This document shows, piece after piece, positions 34,295 to 42,744 of a stretch of DNA of 49,347 nucleotides (positions are counted from its first letter, which is position 1; every line of letters begins with the position of its first letter). A program made the translations under genes and the position numbers. The notes beneath the pieces were generated by a model that saw only the letters and a list, made by a program, of their open reading frames with translations, ran no database searches and was not told where the DNA came from. Source of the stretch: Dehalococcoidia bacterium (GTDB lineage Bacteria > Chloroflexota > Dehalococcoidia > UBA6926); the NCBI GenBank assembly GCA_009841045.1, contig VXMO01000031.1, positions 1 through 49,347 of the forward strand. Reading direction: 5' to 3'.

Positions 34295-35862
34295 CGGCAA
34301 CGACCGCTGACATCGTTCTCAACAGTCTGGTCGAGATGCCTCTCCTTGACCGACTGGAATTGGCGTCGCTGACCGGCCTCCCCGAGAGCACCGTCTACCA
34401 GGCGGTCCGGCGGCTGACGACAGGTGGATTGGTGAGCTCTGTTGCCCACACCCCGCGATTCGGCCAGCACACGAAGCGGTACTCACTGACGGCTCAGGGC
34501 GTCCGACATCTTGCACACAGCAACCGCAACACGGTCGACGATGTTCTCCGGTCGCGTCCCGTTTCCGCTCAGTGGCTGCGGCTCCTGCTCGAACGGCTCG
34601 ACGCGCTGGTGATCGTCTACTCCGTCATTGAGACGATCTCGGGAGTCACCGCCCCGATCTCCGTGCACTTGTACCGGGCACACCCACTGGACGCGGTCGT
34701 CATCCTTCAAGGCAGACGGACCATCGGGATCATTCGACGCGGACGCACGTCTGATCGGGCATCGTTCGATAGGCGGTTGCAGAAGCTGCTTCGAGGGCCG
34801 TTGCCCGGCGTGTTGCTGTTCGTCGCGCCCGACGAAATACAGCTCCGCACAATGCGCCGTACACTCGCCAGGATCCGGGTTCCCGTCTTCATTGGTCCGG
34901 AAAACGACGTAGCCACCGCACTCGTGGACGACGCCGTCTGGCGGGGTTCACGCGACAATACGCGATTCGACATGCAATCCATCGTGGGCCGACATGCCGG
35001 TCAAGGGAGTGTCCTCGCGGAGCGGATCGCCTCGCGAGCGTCTCTGACCGTTCCCCTGCGTGCTGCCTCGGCACTCGCGGCGATCCCCTCCCATCTACTC
35101 CCATCGGCCTTGACTCCTGCCGACAAGCGCGCCCTTGAACTGATTGCCGATTGGCCGGGCATCACAGCCACCAATCTGCGAGCTCTGCTCGGACTCAAGC
35201 CGCCCTTGTTCTCGCAGATCACCGGGCGATTGAAGCAAGCTGACCTGCTCCACACCACGTCACTCAATGGTCGACGACTCGTTTTGTCCGACCGCGCCCT
35301 CGGTATGCTTGCTCGCGGGGATCGCTCGTCCGTTGCCCTCGCGCGGCGGCGCTGGGGCGCAGGTGACGCCGCCGATGCGGTAACTGTCGATTGGCGGGCC
35401 GTACCGGGGCGGCGTCTGCGGCAGTTGCTGCGCCACATCACGCACACCGACGCCGTTCACTCGTACCTCGCATCGACGATCACGACGGCGAGAAACGAGG
35501 GTTGGCAGCTCGTCCAATTGGATCCTCCACACCGCGCCGCTCGCCACTTTCGGCACGAGAATGTCCAGAAATCCGTCCATCCCGATGCCTTCCTCATGCT
35601 CGGGCGGGGCGACGACATAAGAGCGTTCTTCCTCGAATATGAACGCCGTGCCGTCCGGCCCTCGACGATGCGGAGACGCCTCGCTCCGTACCTGCGCTAC
35701 TACTCGACGACACATCCCCTTGATGACCACGGTGTCGTGCCTACACTGATCGTCGTTGTCGAGGACCCCATGATTGTTCCGCACTTTCGAAGGGTTGCGC
35801 ACGAGGAGGTGCGCCGGGCGGGAGTTCACGTTCCCCTGAGCATCTGGTCACGTCGTCCATAA
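34291..35862 (+). CDS. Replic_Relax-type winged-helix protein
   Basis: A 523-residue protein of the replication-relaxation type (PF13814-like) seen beside conjugative ATPases. The N-terminal winged helix includes LASLTGLPESTVYQAVRRLT and a second DNA-binding region lies near residues 275-330 (ITATNLRALLGLKPPLFSQI). The C-terminal nuclease-like part has SVHPDAFLML, then AFFLEYERRAVRPSTMRRRL and YLRYYSTTHP, the acidic-Lys pattern of the family. It probably starts or supports plasmid or element replication and transfer. It starts at a GTG overlapping the ATPase stop (GTGA), so the two are coupled. Confidence 0.75.
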   Translation: MTATTADIVLNSLVEMPLLDRLELASLTGLPESTVYQAVRRLTTGGLVSSVAHTPRFGQHTKRYSLTAQGVRHLAHSNRNTVDDVLRSRPVSAQWLRLLLERLDALVIVYSVIETISGVTAPISVHLYRAHPLDAVVILQGRRTIGIIRRGRTSDRASFDRRLQKLLRGPLPGVLLFVAPDEIQLRTMRRTLARIRVPVFIGPENDVATALVDDAVWRGSRDNTRFDMQSIVGRHAGQGSVLAERIASRASLTVPLRAASALAAIPSHLLPSALTPADKRALELIADWPGITATNLRALLGLKPPLFSQITGRLKQADLLHTTSLNGRRLVLSDRALGMLARGDRSSVALARRRWGAGDAADAVTVDWRAVPGRRLRQLLRHITHTDAVHSYLASTITTARNEGWQLVQLDPPHRAARHFRHENVQKSVHPDAFLMLGRGDDIRAFFLEYERRAVRPSTMRRRLAPYLRYYSTTHPLDDHGVVPTLIVVVEDPMIVPHFRRVAHEEVRRAGVHVPLSIWSRRP

Positions 35863-36457
35863 AGGGGGTTGGCCGTAAACCAATCATGCTTGCGTCCCCG
35901 CAGCAGGTGGTGGGCATCGGACCGGAATCACCCAATTACAAAGGCAGAATGAGAATAGGTGGCGAATCGAAGTGCTTTGCTTGGGGCGAGACGCCACGTC
36001 ATCCGGCTCACCACGATGCGAAAACGTCCCACTCCCCGCGTTTGCTATTGTTCGACAGACTGTTCCCTTGACGCCAGTGACCGCAGGCCAACAGTCTGAG
36101 TAGTTTTGGCTAACAGCCACGAACTTACCGCAGGGTGCTAGAAAAGAAGCCTTGATGAGCGACAGCGGCTGCCACTGTCCCCACCAATCACTAAATGTGG
36201 TGGGTTTCCTCACTTTGCACGACGCCAATAGAGCTGGCGCGAATCATGAATCGACAGCAGTCGAGCGTGATCATTACTGAACGCGTGACTCAATTCGGCT
36301 ACCAGTCGCCAATTGACGAATAGCACCGCAGCCAGCCTACGTTTGACTGGATGTAGAGGGTTCTGTAGTGTATCCGTAGTGAATCTGCCTAATGTCCACC
36401 ACGCGCCGAGGTGATACCTAGGCTGCGCCGTCCCCCGAAAGTCCGAGCGTATTGTTA
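35863..36457. other. 595-bp gap at the module boundary
   Basis: The base composition drops from GC-rich to clearly AT-richer here, marking the boundary between the conjugation genes and the next cluster. Minus-strand frames at 35884-36228 and 36210-36467 exist but match no family and lack good starts; the second may be a remnant. No repeat or att-like duplication was found. The gap must hold the promoter of the HAD operon. Confidence 0.4.
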
Positions 36458-37204
36458 ATGTCCACACCAGCCTCTGTTTCGCGGACTCGGCATTGTGATC
36501 CGGGTAGACCTGCTCTCTTCTTTGATTTGGATGGAACGCTGTTGGATCACGAAAGAGCTGAAGAACATGGGGCCCAACTCTTTTTCGAGACCCACTCCAA
36601 AGATCTTCTTGCAGAAACTACAGAGGAGTTTGTCTTGCACTGGGCAGCGGCCAGCAAGAAGTTCTTTCCGCAGTTTGTCGCCGGTACGCTTACATTTGCA
36701 GAGCAGAGACAGTTGAGGTGCCGAGAGGTTGCAAGCCGTCCTATGAGTGAGCAAGAAGCTGAGAGACTCTTTCAAGACTATCTGGCAAAATACGAAGCTA
36801 GCTGGGTACTCTTCGGAGACGTAGTGGAGTCCTTGGAGACCCTGCGGCGCCGAGGATTCTGTATGGGCATCATATCCAACGGAAACTTGGCGCAACAACT
36901 GCGCAAGTTAGAAGCCCTGGAATTGGGAGCCTATTTTGGGGCAATCATAGTCTCGGATACGGCCGGCGTTGCCAAACCTGCGCCACAGATATTTGAGATC
37001 GCTGCCGCTCGCTTTAACCGCAGCGTAGATCAATGTATCCATGTTGGGGATTCGCTTACCGAAGACCTCTATGGAGCGGCGGCAGCAGGCATGTCCGCCG
37101 TCTGGCTAAATCGGTCGGAAGACGCAAAGACCTTCAAGGAGTCGAAGAGTCTGCATCAAGTTAATGACTTGGCAGGTCTCCTGCAATTGTCTCTCCTGCT
37201 GTGA
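36458..37204 (+). CDS. HAD-family phosphatase
   Basis: A 248-residue HAD hydrolase of the YjjG/Gph-like class. Motif I is FFDLDGTLLD with Asp23 and Asp25, motif II GIISNGN, motif III Lys in GVAKPAPQIF, and motif IV HVGDSLTEDLYGAAAAGM. A helical cap domain lies between motifs I and II. Such enzymes dephosphorylate sugar or nucleotide phosphates. The ATG at 36458 is chosen over a TTG two codons upstream. It is the first gene of a tightly coupled three-gene operon (GTGA and ATGA overlaps) with a sulfotransferase and a three-domain protein, so it probably acts in the same unknown pathway, for example removing PAP-type or sugar phosphate. Confidence 0.9.
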   Translation: MSTPASVSRTRHCDPGRPALFFDLDGTLLDHERAEEHGAQLFFETHSKDLLAETTEEFVLHWAAASKKFFPQFVAGTLTFAEQRQLRCREVASRPMSEQEAERLFQDYLAKYEASWVLFGDVVESLETLRRRGFCMGIISNGNLAQQLRKLEALELGAYFGAIIVSDTAGVAKPAPQIFEIAAARFNRSVDQCIHVGDSLTEDLYGAAAAGMSAVWLNRSEDAKTFKESKSLHQVNDLAGLLQLSLLL

Positions 37205-38049
37205 ATCCTTGGATGATGTCCCTCCCTTCATACGGCCCCGCCCCAACTTATCTTCTACTCTCAAGCCCGAGAAGCGGAAGCAATTTCCTGTCCTCAATAC
37301 TGAGGGAGCATCCTGCAGTCGATGTCATGGTGGAGCCTATGAATCAATATCTACCCGCCATTATGAATAGTGAACTGGAGTACTGGGATAGTTCTGCATA
37401 CGATCCAGACAAAGGCATTCGCACGCTTCCATCGTATTCCCAGGATCTTCGCTATTTGGCCCAATTCAGCAGGTGGCTTCACAATACGGAGCGTGTAACT
37501 GTCGTAAAGGAGACGACAGTTACAACGAAACTAGCCTGGATTGAGAGGCTATTCCCACACTTCCGCTATTTGTTTCTCTTTCGACGCCCTGATGAAGTTA
37601 TAGCTTCGCTTTTGACCGGTGGTTTCTTCGAAACGTGGTCATATCGCAGCAAATTTGAGAAACATGTGCGAAGGTTCGTGACCGGGACCAATGTGAGTTT
37701 CTCCGATATCGAGGTACTGGCGCACATTTGGAACTGGAGGGCTCATTTGATGATCCGATTCCTTGAGAAGAGAATGCATGACATCCACCTTGTTGACTAC
37801 AACAGGCTGATTCTTCAGCCGCAGGCGACTCTAACTGAACTCTTCACAAGATTCGGGCTCAGTGTCACCGACGAAGTGATGTCAGAGCTCCACGAGAAAC
37901 GACAGTCGACAAGAGGAGGTCTGTACTCTACATACAGAGGAGGAGAGGATACTGTTGCTCCCCGAACACTATTCGACAAGGATGACATGAAGGTCATCAA
38001 TGACATATGCGCTGAGAATTATTCCCGTCTCCTAGCGAGTTCATCATGA
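37201..38049 (+). CDS. Sulfotransferase family protein
   Basis: A 282-residue PAPS-dependent sulfotransferase-like protein. The 5'-phosphosulfate loop is SSPRSGSNFLSSIL (about residues 21-34) and the 3'-phosphate site is LFLFRRPDEVIASLL (about 123). A late HLVDYNRLILQPQATLTELF helix is typical of the bacterial Stf0/NodH-like group. It would transfer sulfate to a hydroxyl of a glycan, lipid or peptide; the acceptor is unknown. GTG start overlapping the HAD stop, and ATGA overlap with the following gene, indicate one transcript. Confidence 0.85.
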   Translation: MNPWMMSLPSYGPAPTYLLLSSPRSGSNFLSSILREHPAVDVMVEPMNQYLPAIMNSELEYWDSSAYDPDKGIRTLPSYSQDLRYLAQFSRWLHNTERVTVVKETTVTTKLAWIERLFPHFRYLFLFRRPDEVIASLLTGGFFETWSYRSKFEKHVRRFVTGTNVSFSDIEVLAHIWNWRAHLMIRFLEKRMHDIHLVDYNRLILQPQATLTELFTRFGLSVTDEVMSELHEKRQSTRGGLYSTYRGGEDTVAPRTLFDKDDMKVINDICAENYSRLLASSS

Positions 38050-40346
38050 GTTTACCTTTTGACGCTAACTATGTACGACTCCATCTCACTGACCGGGTCC
38101 TATACGTTTCATCGGCACCCGTAACGAATTTGCAGTTTGCCAGTTTCCTGAATGCGTGTTCCTACGATGAAGAAACATGTCGCGAATACTACTATATTCA
38201 GAACCCCAACAGGCGGATTCGTTGGAACCCGGGGATGAACCGATTTGAGGTTCTCCAAGGGTATTCTATGCATCCTGTTACACACGTGACCTGGGCAGGC
38301 GCACAAGCATATAGTAGCTTTGTAGGAGGACGCCTACCAACCGTCGATGAGTGGACATTTGTCGCGACCAATGCCCACACAACCAAGTACCCTTGGGGTG
38401 ATGACGACCCCGGCCCTGAAAGAGCGAATTTCGGGGAACATGTTGGAGATACGACGCCCGTTGGCCGGTACGAAGCGAGTCAACTAGGGATAATGGACTT
38501 GTGCGGAAATGTATGGGAATGGACATCAACTCCAGATACCGACTATCGGACAAAAACCTCCTTCCGCGATAGGAGGTATTTCATCAAGGGAGGAGGGTGG
38601 AGCTATAGCAGACAGAACTTGTCCATCGGTACACAGTCTGCCATCTGGAGCATGTCGACAGGAAATGCTATCGGTTTTCGCGTTGTCTACGACCCCAAGA
38701 GCGGAAAACGCTTCAAATCGGGTCTCATAGTAGGGCGCTTTTCGATCCTTCACAATGGCCACGCACGCCTAATTGATAGAGCTTTCGAGGAATGTGAATT
38801 CGTAAATGTCGCTATCGCGAAGGCTGATCAGAAGTACGTTGATGCCAGAACTTTCGTTACGCCGGAAGAACGCAGACGGAACGTCGCTCGAATCATAGGC
38901 GGAAGGTCAGCTCAAATTGAGCTGCTGGACGACACCATTGATTCCCGCCAGTGGGTTGGCGACGCTCTGTCCAAATTCACTCACCCACCTGAAGTAGTCT
39001 ATGCCGGATCGTGGGACGAACTAGATGAATTCCAAGAATACAGTGGTCTGGCTTGCCGCGTCGTTAGTCGACAACCGGAGAGCACCGGGGGCATCAGTAG
39101 CACAAGGTTGACACACGCGATATCAGAGGGCTTAGAAATAGGTGCGCAGGTGCCGAACGATCTGGCAAGAGAATATCGTGAGCTGTACAAAGAGCGTCTA
39201 GTTCTCTTCTCGGACATACAGGACGGTAGACAATGTTCGGAAGAGTTTTTTGAGTCGGTCGAGAACGCCATAGAGAGTTTGACCGGAGCATTGGACAAGG
39301 AACGGTTCGAATTGGTTCTGCCGGATGGTCATGCTGGTGAGAGCGCTGTCCAGATTGTCACAAATGATAAGCGAAGCTTAGAAACAACGGCTGATATGTT
39401 TGCGGGTTACGCACTGGCTGGCAGACTCTCGCCTCAAGTCCCACAGGATGAATGGAAACTCCTTGCCTACTACACCCCCACAGTGCCTGCAGTCAACTTA
39501 GAACGAATCAAGGCAAGTGAGATTTCGCTTCACGGAAACAAGCGTGCTTGGAAAGTTGAAACCGAATCTCCGGTTCTAGTCGTCCAATCGGTGGATTGCA
39601 GAAGACTTTATTTGTGGAGCGAGGAGCGCAAGACGCTCATTGCTTTCCTGCATTCTCGAGATCCGAGTCTCACTGGAGACCCAATGCGGCTTGCACGAGG
39701 CCTGTTGCACCACAGGCTTGCAGACGGATGGATTCCTGTTCAGGCAGGAGCCGTGTCGGTGGGACAACAGGGAATTCTGATCTGTGGGGCCAAAGGAAAA
39801 GGGAAGACCACGTCAATACTTCAGCTATTGAGCGCTGCTCCTCATTGGCGATTTGTGTCCAACGACAAGATCTGGCTGTCCAGAGAAGGGAAACACATTC
39901 TAGGTTCGCCGCAGGCGCTTCGCATCGGCGTAGGAACGCTGTACAGCTCGCCACAATTGAAAGGCATTCGAGAGATTGGTGGAGAGGTCTGGGATATCGG
40001 GACCGAGGAACCAAAAATTCACGTTCAGCCTTCAGCCCTCCATAGTTGCATGGGTGTCGATATTGCACCCTTCGCTTTGACCAAGATGGCCCTAATTGTT
40101 GACTGGTCCGATAAACCCTTTGCGTTTAGAAGAGCGACACGGGAGGAGGTCCGCACTGCAACTCAGGATTCGTTGGTCTTTGATGATGCAATATTTCCGA
40201 AGTGGATCTTAGCCGATTCTGAAATCCCCGCGAAGGAAATGCCCGATCTTGATTGGTATCTCGTTGAGGGAACAATCTCAAATCAAGAACATTTCGCATC
40301 GCTTCACTCGAAATTGACCGGGATACTCGAACCCGATCTGTCCTGA
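38046..40346 (+). CDS. FGE-like / HxGH nucleotidyltransferase / HprK-like fusion
   Basis: A 766-residue three-domain protein. Residues 1-220 have the formylglycine-generating-enzyme fold (GRLPTVDEWTFVA, YPWGDDDPGPERANFG, DLCGNVWEWT, FIKGGGWSY, IGFRVV), but the catalytic Cys pair is not seen, so it is likely a scaffold. Residues 225-370 form an adenylyl/cytidylyltransferase with the HxGH motif in GRFSILHNGHARLI and the ISST motif in GGISSTRLTHAI. Residues about 480-766 form a HprK-like domain with P-loop GAKGKGKTTS (about 581) and FVSNDKIWL. Such HprK-related kinases occur with PqqD-like proteins in peptide-modification systems. The combination is unusual; I know of no named family with this order. 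It may activate and transfer a nucleotide or phosphate onto a peptide or sugar. Confidence 0.8.
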   Translation: MSLPFDANYVRLHLTDRVLYVSSAPVTNLQFASFLNACSYDEETCREYYYIQNPNRRIRWNPGMNRFEVLQGYSMHPVTHVTWAGAQAYSSFVGGRLPTVDEWTFVATNAHTTKYPWGDDDPGPERANFGEHVGDTTPVGRYEASQLGIMDLCGNVWEWTSTPDTDYRTKTSFRDRRYFIKGGGWSYSRQNLSIGTQSAIWSMSTGNAIGFRVVYDPKSGKRFKSGLIVGRFSILHNGHARLIDRAFEECEFVNVAIAKADQKYVDARTFVTPEERRRNVARIIGGRSAQIELLDDTIDSRQWVGDALSKFTHPPEVVYAGSWDELDEFQEYSGLACRVVSRQPESTGGISSTRLTHAISEGLEIGAQVPNDLAREYRELYKERLVLFSDIQDGRQCSEEFFESVENAIESLTGALDKERFELVLPDGHAGESAVQIVTNDKRSLETTADMFAGYALAGRLSPQVPQDEWKLLAYYTPTVPAVNLERIKASEISLHGNKRAWKVETESPVLVVQSVDCRRLYLWSEERKTLIAFLHSRDPSLTGDPMRLARGLLHHRLADGWIPVQAGAVSVGQQGILICGAKGKGKTTSILQLLSAAPHWRFVSNDKIWLSREGKHILGSPQALRIGVGTLYSSPQLKGIREIGGEVWDIGTEEPKIHVQPSALHSCMGVDIAPFALTKMALIVDWSDKPFAFRRATREEVRTATQDSLVFDDAIFPKWILADSEIPAKEMPDLDWYLVEGTISNQEHFASLHSKLTGILEPDLS

Positions 40347-40367
40347 GGATTCAGCGTCGCTAAACAA

Positions 40368-40928
40368 CTAACGGCCCCAAATAGCCTTCCGCAACTCAAT
40401 CTTGGCCCTATATTCACTGTAGATTGGAGGTAGGGAGATGTTCAATTCCTGGGCAAGATCGTAGATTGCCGCACAAAAGTCAGAAAATGTATGGTATCCC
40501 CCTTCGTTGGTCTGACTGCCAAACCTCTTGCACCAGTCTAGACCAAGGGTCTCCTCCACGTAACGGCGAACATCTTCAGTCAGTTGGCTTATTTCCGATT
40601 CGGACATAGGATTCGCTCTACGGATGGCTAGAGTTTCTTGAAGAATTTCAGAATCCTTGCCCCAAAGCCGCGAAACAGTTGCAAGCTGGTCTGGAACCGG
40701 CAGCGATATTCCACTCCATGCCAGAAAGGCATCAAGGCCCGCTCGTGCAGCCATTTTCGCCCGAACAAAGGCCATGCCAAGCTGACCTGATTCCAGAGCG
40801 CCCACGGCATCCAACATTGCATTCTCATAGGCGACGACGAAAGTCCGTACGGTTGGCCTCAAACGGCGGATAATTATGTTCGGATCACCCACGTCTAGAA
40901 TACTGGAGACTTGATGCTGTAATGTCAT
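40368..40928 (-). CDS. Helical partner of nucleotidyltransferase
   Basis: A 186-residue, probably all-helical protein of no recognised family. Landmarks are FVVAYENAMLDAVGALESGQ, MAFVRAKMAARAGLDAFLAW and a C-terminal FCAAIYDLAQELNISLPP. The start at 40928 has GGAGGG upstream and overlaps the preceding nucleotidyltransferase stop by 4 bp (ATGA), so the two proteins likely interact; the size and helicity recall HEPN-type partners of such enzymes, but no RxxxxH motif is clear. It is convergent with the three-domain gene, 21 bp from its stop. Confidence 0.65.
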   Translation of the reverse strand: MTLQHQVSSILDVGDPNIIIRRLRPTVRTFVVAYENAMLDAVGALESGQLGMAFVRAKMAARAGLDAFLAWSGISLPVPDQLATVSRLWGKDSEILQETLAIRRANPMSESEISQLTEDVRRYVEETLGLDWCKRFGSQTNEGGYHTFSDFCAAIYDLAQELNISLPPIYSEYRAKIELRKAIWGR

Positions 40929-42013
40929 AGCACCCTCCACGGTCCTGAGTTTGGCGTGCCATCACTGTGTTCCAACACGCCTACCGAGGCTAGCAATTCA
41001 AGCACGTATACTATTTCGTCTTCCGAAATCAATACGTCATGCTCCCGCCTTACGTATGCTTGCAATTGACTGGGCACGATTCCTGATTGAAGAGACTCCA
41101 AGATGGAAAGACCAACCTCAGACAACCGGAGCATGCGTTTCTCATTGACGATGTAGTTCTCTTCGCCGAGTCGCAGCACGTCGGGTGCGGCTACTATACG
41201 AACTGAAAGGTTCCCAAGAATGGTATCTCCATCTGAAGAGGGACTCCCAACATCTATTCCAAGTTGCCTCACAAAAGCGGATGCCGCCGCGAAGTATGCT
41301 TGCGCTCCCAATTCGCCTTGACCCTTTAGTCGCCACGCCTGCGTGTATACGTCTGAATCAATGGACGTGATGCGTTGTAATTTTTCAAATCTCCACTTGG
41401 GATTGGGATACCCCTGGCCTCGCTCAGCACAATAAAACTCTAACGCCCATGCCAAGCTCTCTTCAATTAGGTTCCCAGCCCTTGCCTCATCCACGCTGAA
41501 GAACGCGTTCGCCCTCTGCAGAGTTTGTTGCGCTGCTGCTTTGGCCCAAAGACCATATACAATTCTACTTGTCTCAACATCGAAATGATTCTGAAGGGTT
41601 TGAAAAGCTTCAATGTTATACACGCCCCGCCCGATGGCCGTACGATAGTAGAGGTCAATGTTCGAGAGAGGGATGCGAGTCACGTCAGAGTAGTTGATCT
41701 GAGAAATCCCGTTAAAGTTCTCAGCCAGCTGTAGTAGCTCCGACTTCTCCAATAGCTCGAAGTCAATATTGTATCTTCCCAGACTCACTAGCCATGCAGT
41801 CGAAAAGTGCTTTGGTTCAGTCGTGACAATGAAGGCATCGATGTCGGACGTAGGATTCCCAAGGCCTTCAACGCGGGAGCCAGAAACGAAGGCAAGGTCG
41901 CTTGGAGTCGCTAACACACTATCCATTAGCTGATCCAAATGAAGTTCGCTCACAATACTAGCGCTAATTTGGTCATCAGGTACTACCATAGCCGCCCCAA
42001 GTTCACCTATCAT
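40925..42013 (-). CDS. Nucleotidyltransferase with PqqD-like C-terminus
   Basis: A 362-residue protein. The Pol-beta-type nucleotidyltransferase motif is VSGSRVEGLGNPTSDIDAFIV (residues about 43-63, shown in parts: GSRVEGLG and SDIDAF), followed by FELLE with the third acid. The middle is helical. The last 90 residues have a PqqD/RRE-like winged-helix pattern (RMLRLSEVGLSILESLQSG, then ISEDEIVYVLELLASVGVLE), which in RiPP pathways binds leader peptides. The ATG at 42013 or at 41989 could be used. It pairs with the helical gene downstream and lies near a HprK-like kinase protein, a combination also seen in HprK-PqqD-nucleotidyltransferase systems. Confidence 0.75.
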   Translation of the reverse strand: MIGELGAAMVVPDDQISASIVSELHLDQLMDSVLATPSDLAFVSGSRVEGLGNPTSDIDAFIVTTEPKHFSTAWLVSLGRYNIDFELLEKSELLQLAENFNGISQINYSDVTRIPLSNIDLYYRTAIGRGVYNIEAFQTLQNHFDVETSRIVYGLWAKAAAQQTLQRANAFFSVDEARAGNLIEESLAWALEFYCAERGQGYPNPKWRFEKLQRITSIDSDVYTQAWRLKGQGELGAQAYFAAASAFVRQLGIDVGSPSSDGDTILGNLSVRIVAAPDVLRLGEENYIVNEKRMLRLSEVGLSILESLQSGIVPSQLQAYVRREHDVLISEDEIVYVLELLASVGVLEHSDGTPNSGPWRVL

Positions 42014-42744
42014 GAAAATCGTGACAGAACTAGTTTGAGAATCGAGGGCTTGCCTGTCAACTCACCGCGTACGTGATCTCACATGGGCTTGGCACATCCT
42101 ATTTTGCATCAGTCAGCGGACGAGGATCTTCTCGGGAATACACTTCTCATCGAACCACAGAAGCATACTTGCGGGTATTAGGTCAGTTGAGACAAGGTTT
42201 TTGCGAATGAGAACGTTCAGAGCCGGAGACAGGTAACGGCAGTCTGTCCCTGCAGCAGTGCCGGAACGAGCGAGGTCTGAGCGAGCGTGTGCCAGTCTAT
42301 TTCTTTGGGAAGGATCTTTTGTCGGCTACCAACGAACTTGAAGCGATTGATCTCTTGGGTGCCTTCGAATCGCCCTTGGGGAACAGGTGCATTATTCGTC
42401 AAATTATCGAGAATACCCGATGCTCTCCGACATTTTATGCGCTTTTCTCTAGGCTCCCGGCAAGACTGGCTGCCTTCATCAGCAATAGGCAGGAAATGCG
42501 GCCTCCCCTTTCGGAGCTTAGGCCCTAGGCGATTGGAGCAACATCGAGGGTTCTTGACGGAACAGGGTTCCTAGTCTTCATTCAGAGATCACAGGCAGAA
42601 TTGAGAGGAGCTTCTGTAGAAGGTACATGTCAAAAGTAGGCAGGAACCTTGTTTGGACAGTGCAACGCAACACTGGCTACCTAAGGCCTGATTTATGCCG
42701 CCTAGCTGGCACTATTATGCACACTTGACCTGACACGTCCGCGT
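42014..42744. other. 730-bp gap between exporter and nucleotidyltransferase
   Basis: No convincing full gene. The plus strand holds one protein-like frame (42289-42528, listed separately). The right half (42530-42744) contains nothing recognisable. As the gap is in a modification-plus-export cluster, it is the place to look for a short substrate gene. Confidence 0.4.
42289..42528 (+). CDS. Candidate small ORF or gene fragment
   Basis: A 79-codon GTG frame with protein-like composition: VYFFGKDLLSATNELEAIDL, LGAFESPLGNRC and FYALFSRLPARLAAFI. The frame is open upstream to 42211 without a better start, and no clear ribosome-binding site is visible, so it may be the 3' end of a broken gene. Alternatively it could be a short precursor-like peptide for the neighbouring PqqD/HprK-type enzymes. 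No family recognised. Confidence 0.3.
   Translation: MPVYFFGKDLLSATNELEAIDLLGAFESPLGNRCIIRQIIENTRCSPTFYALFSRLPARLAAFISNRQEMRPPLSELRP

Noticed and set aside
36210-36467. 85-codon minus-strand frame as a transposase end
   Set aside because: The composition is protein-like, but no transposase motif, inverted repeat or start signal supports it.
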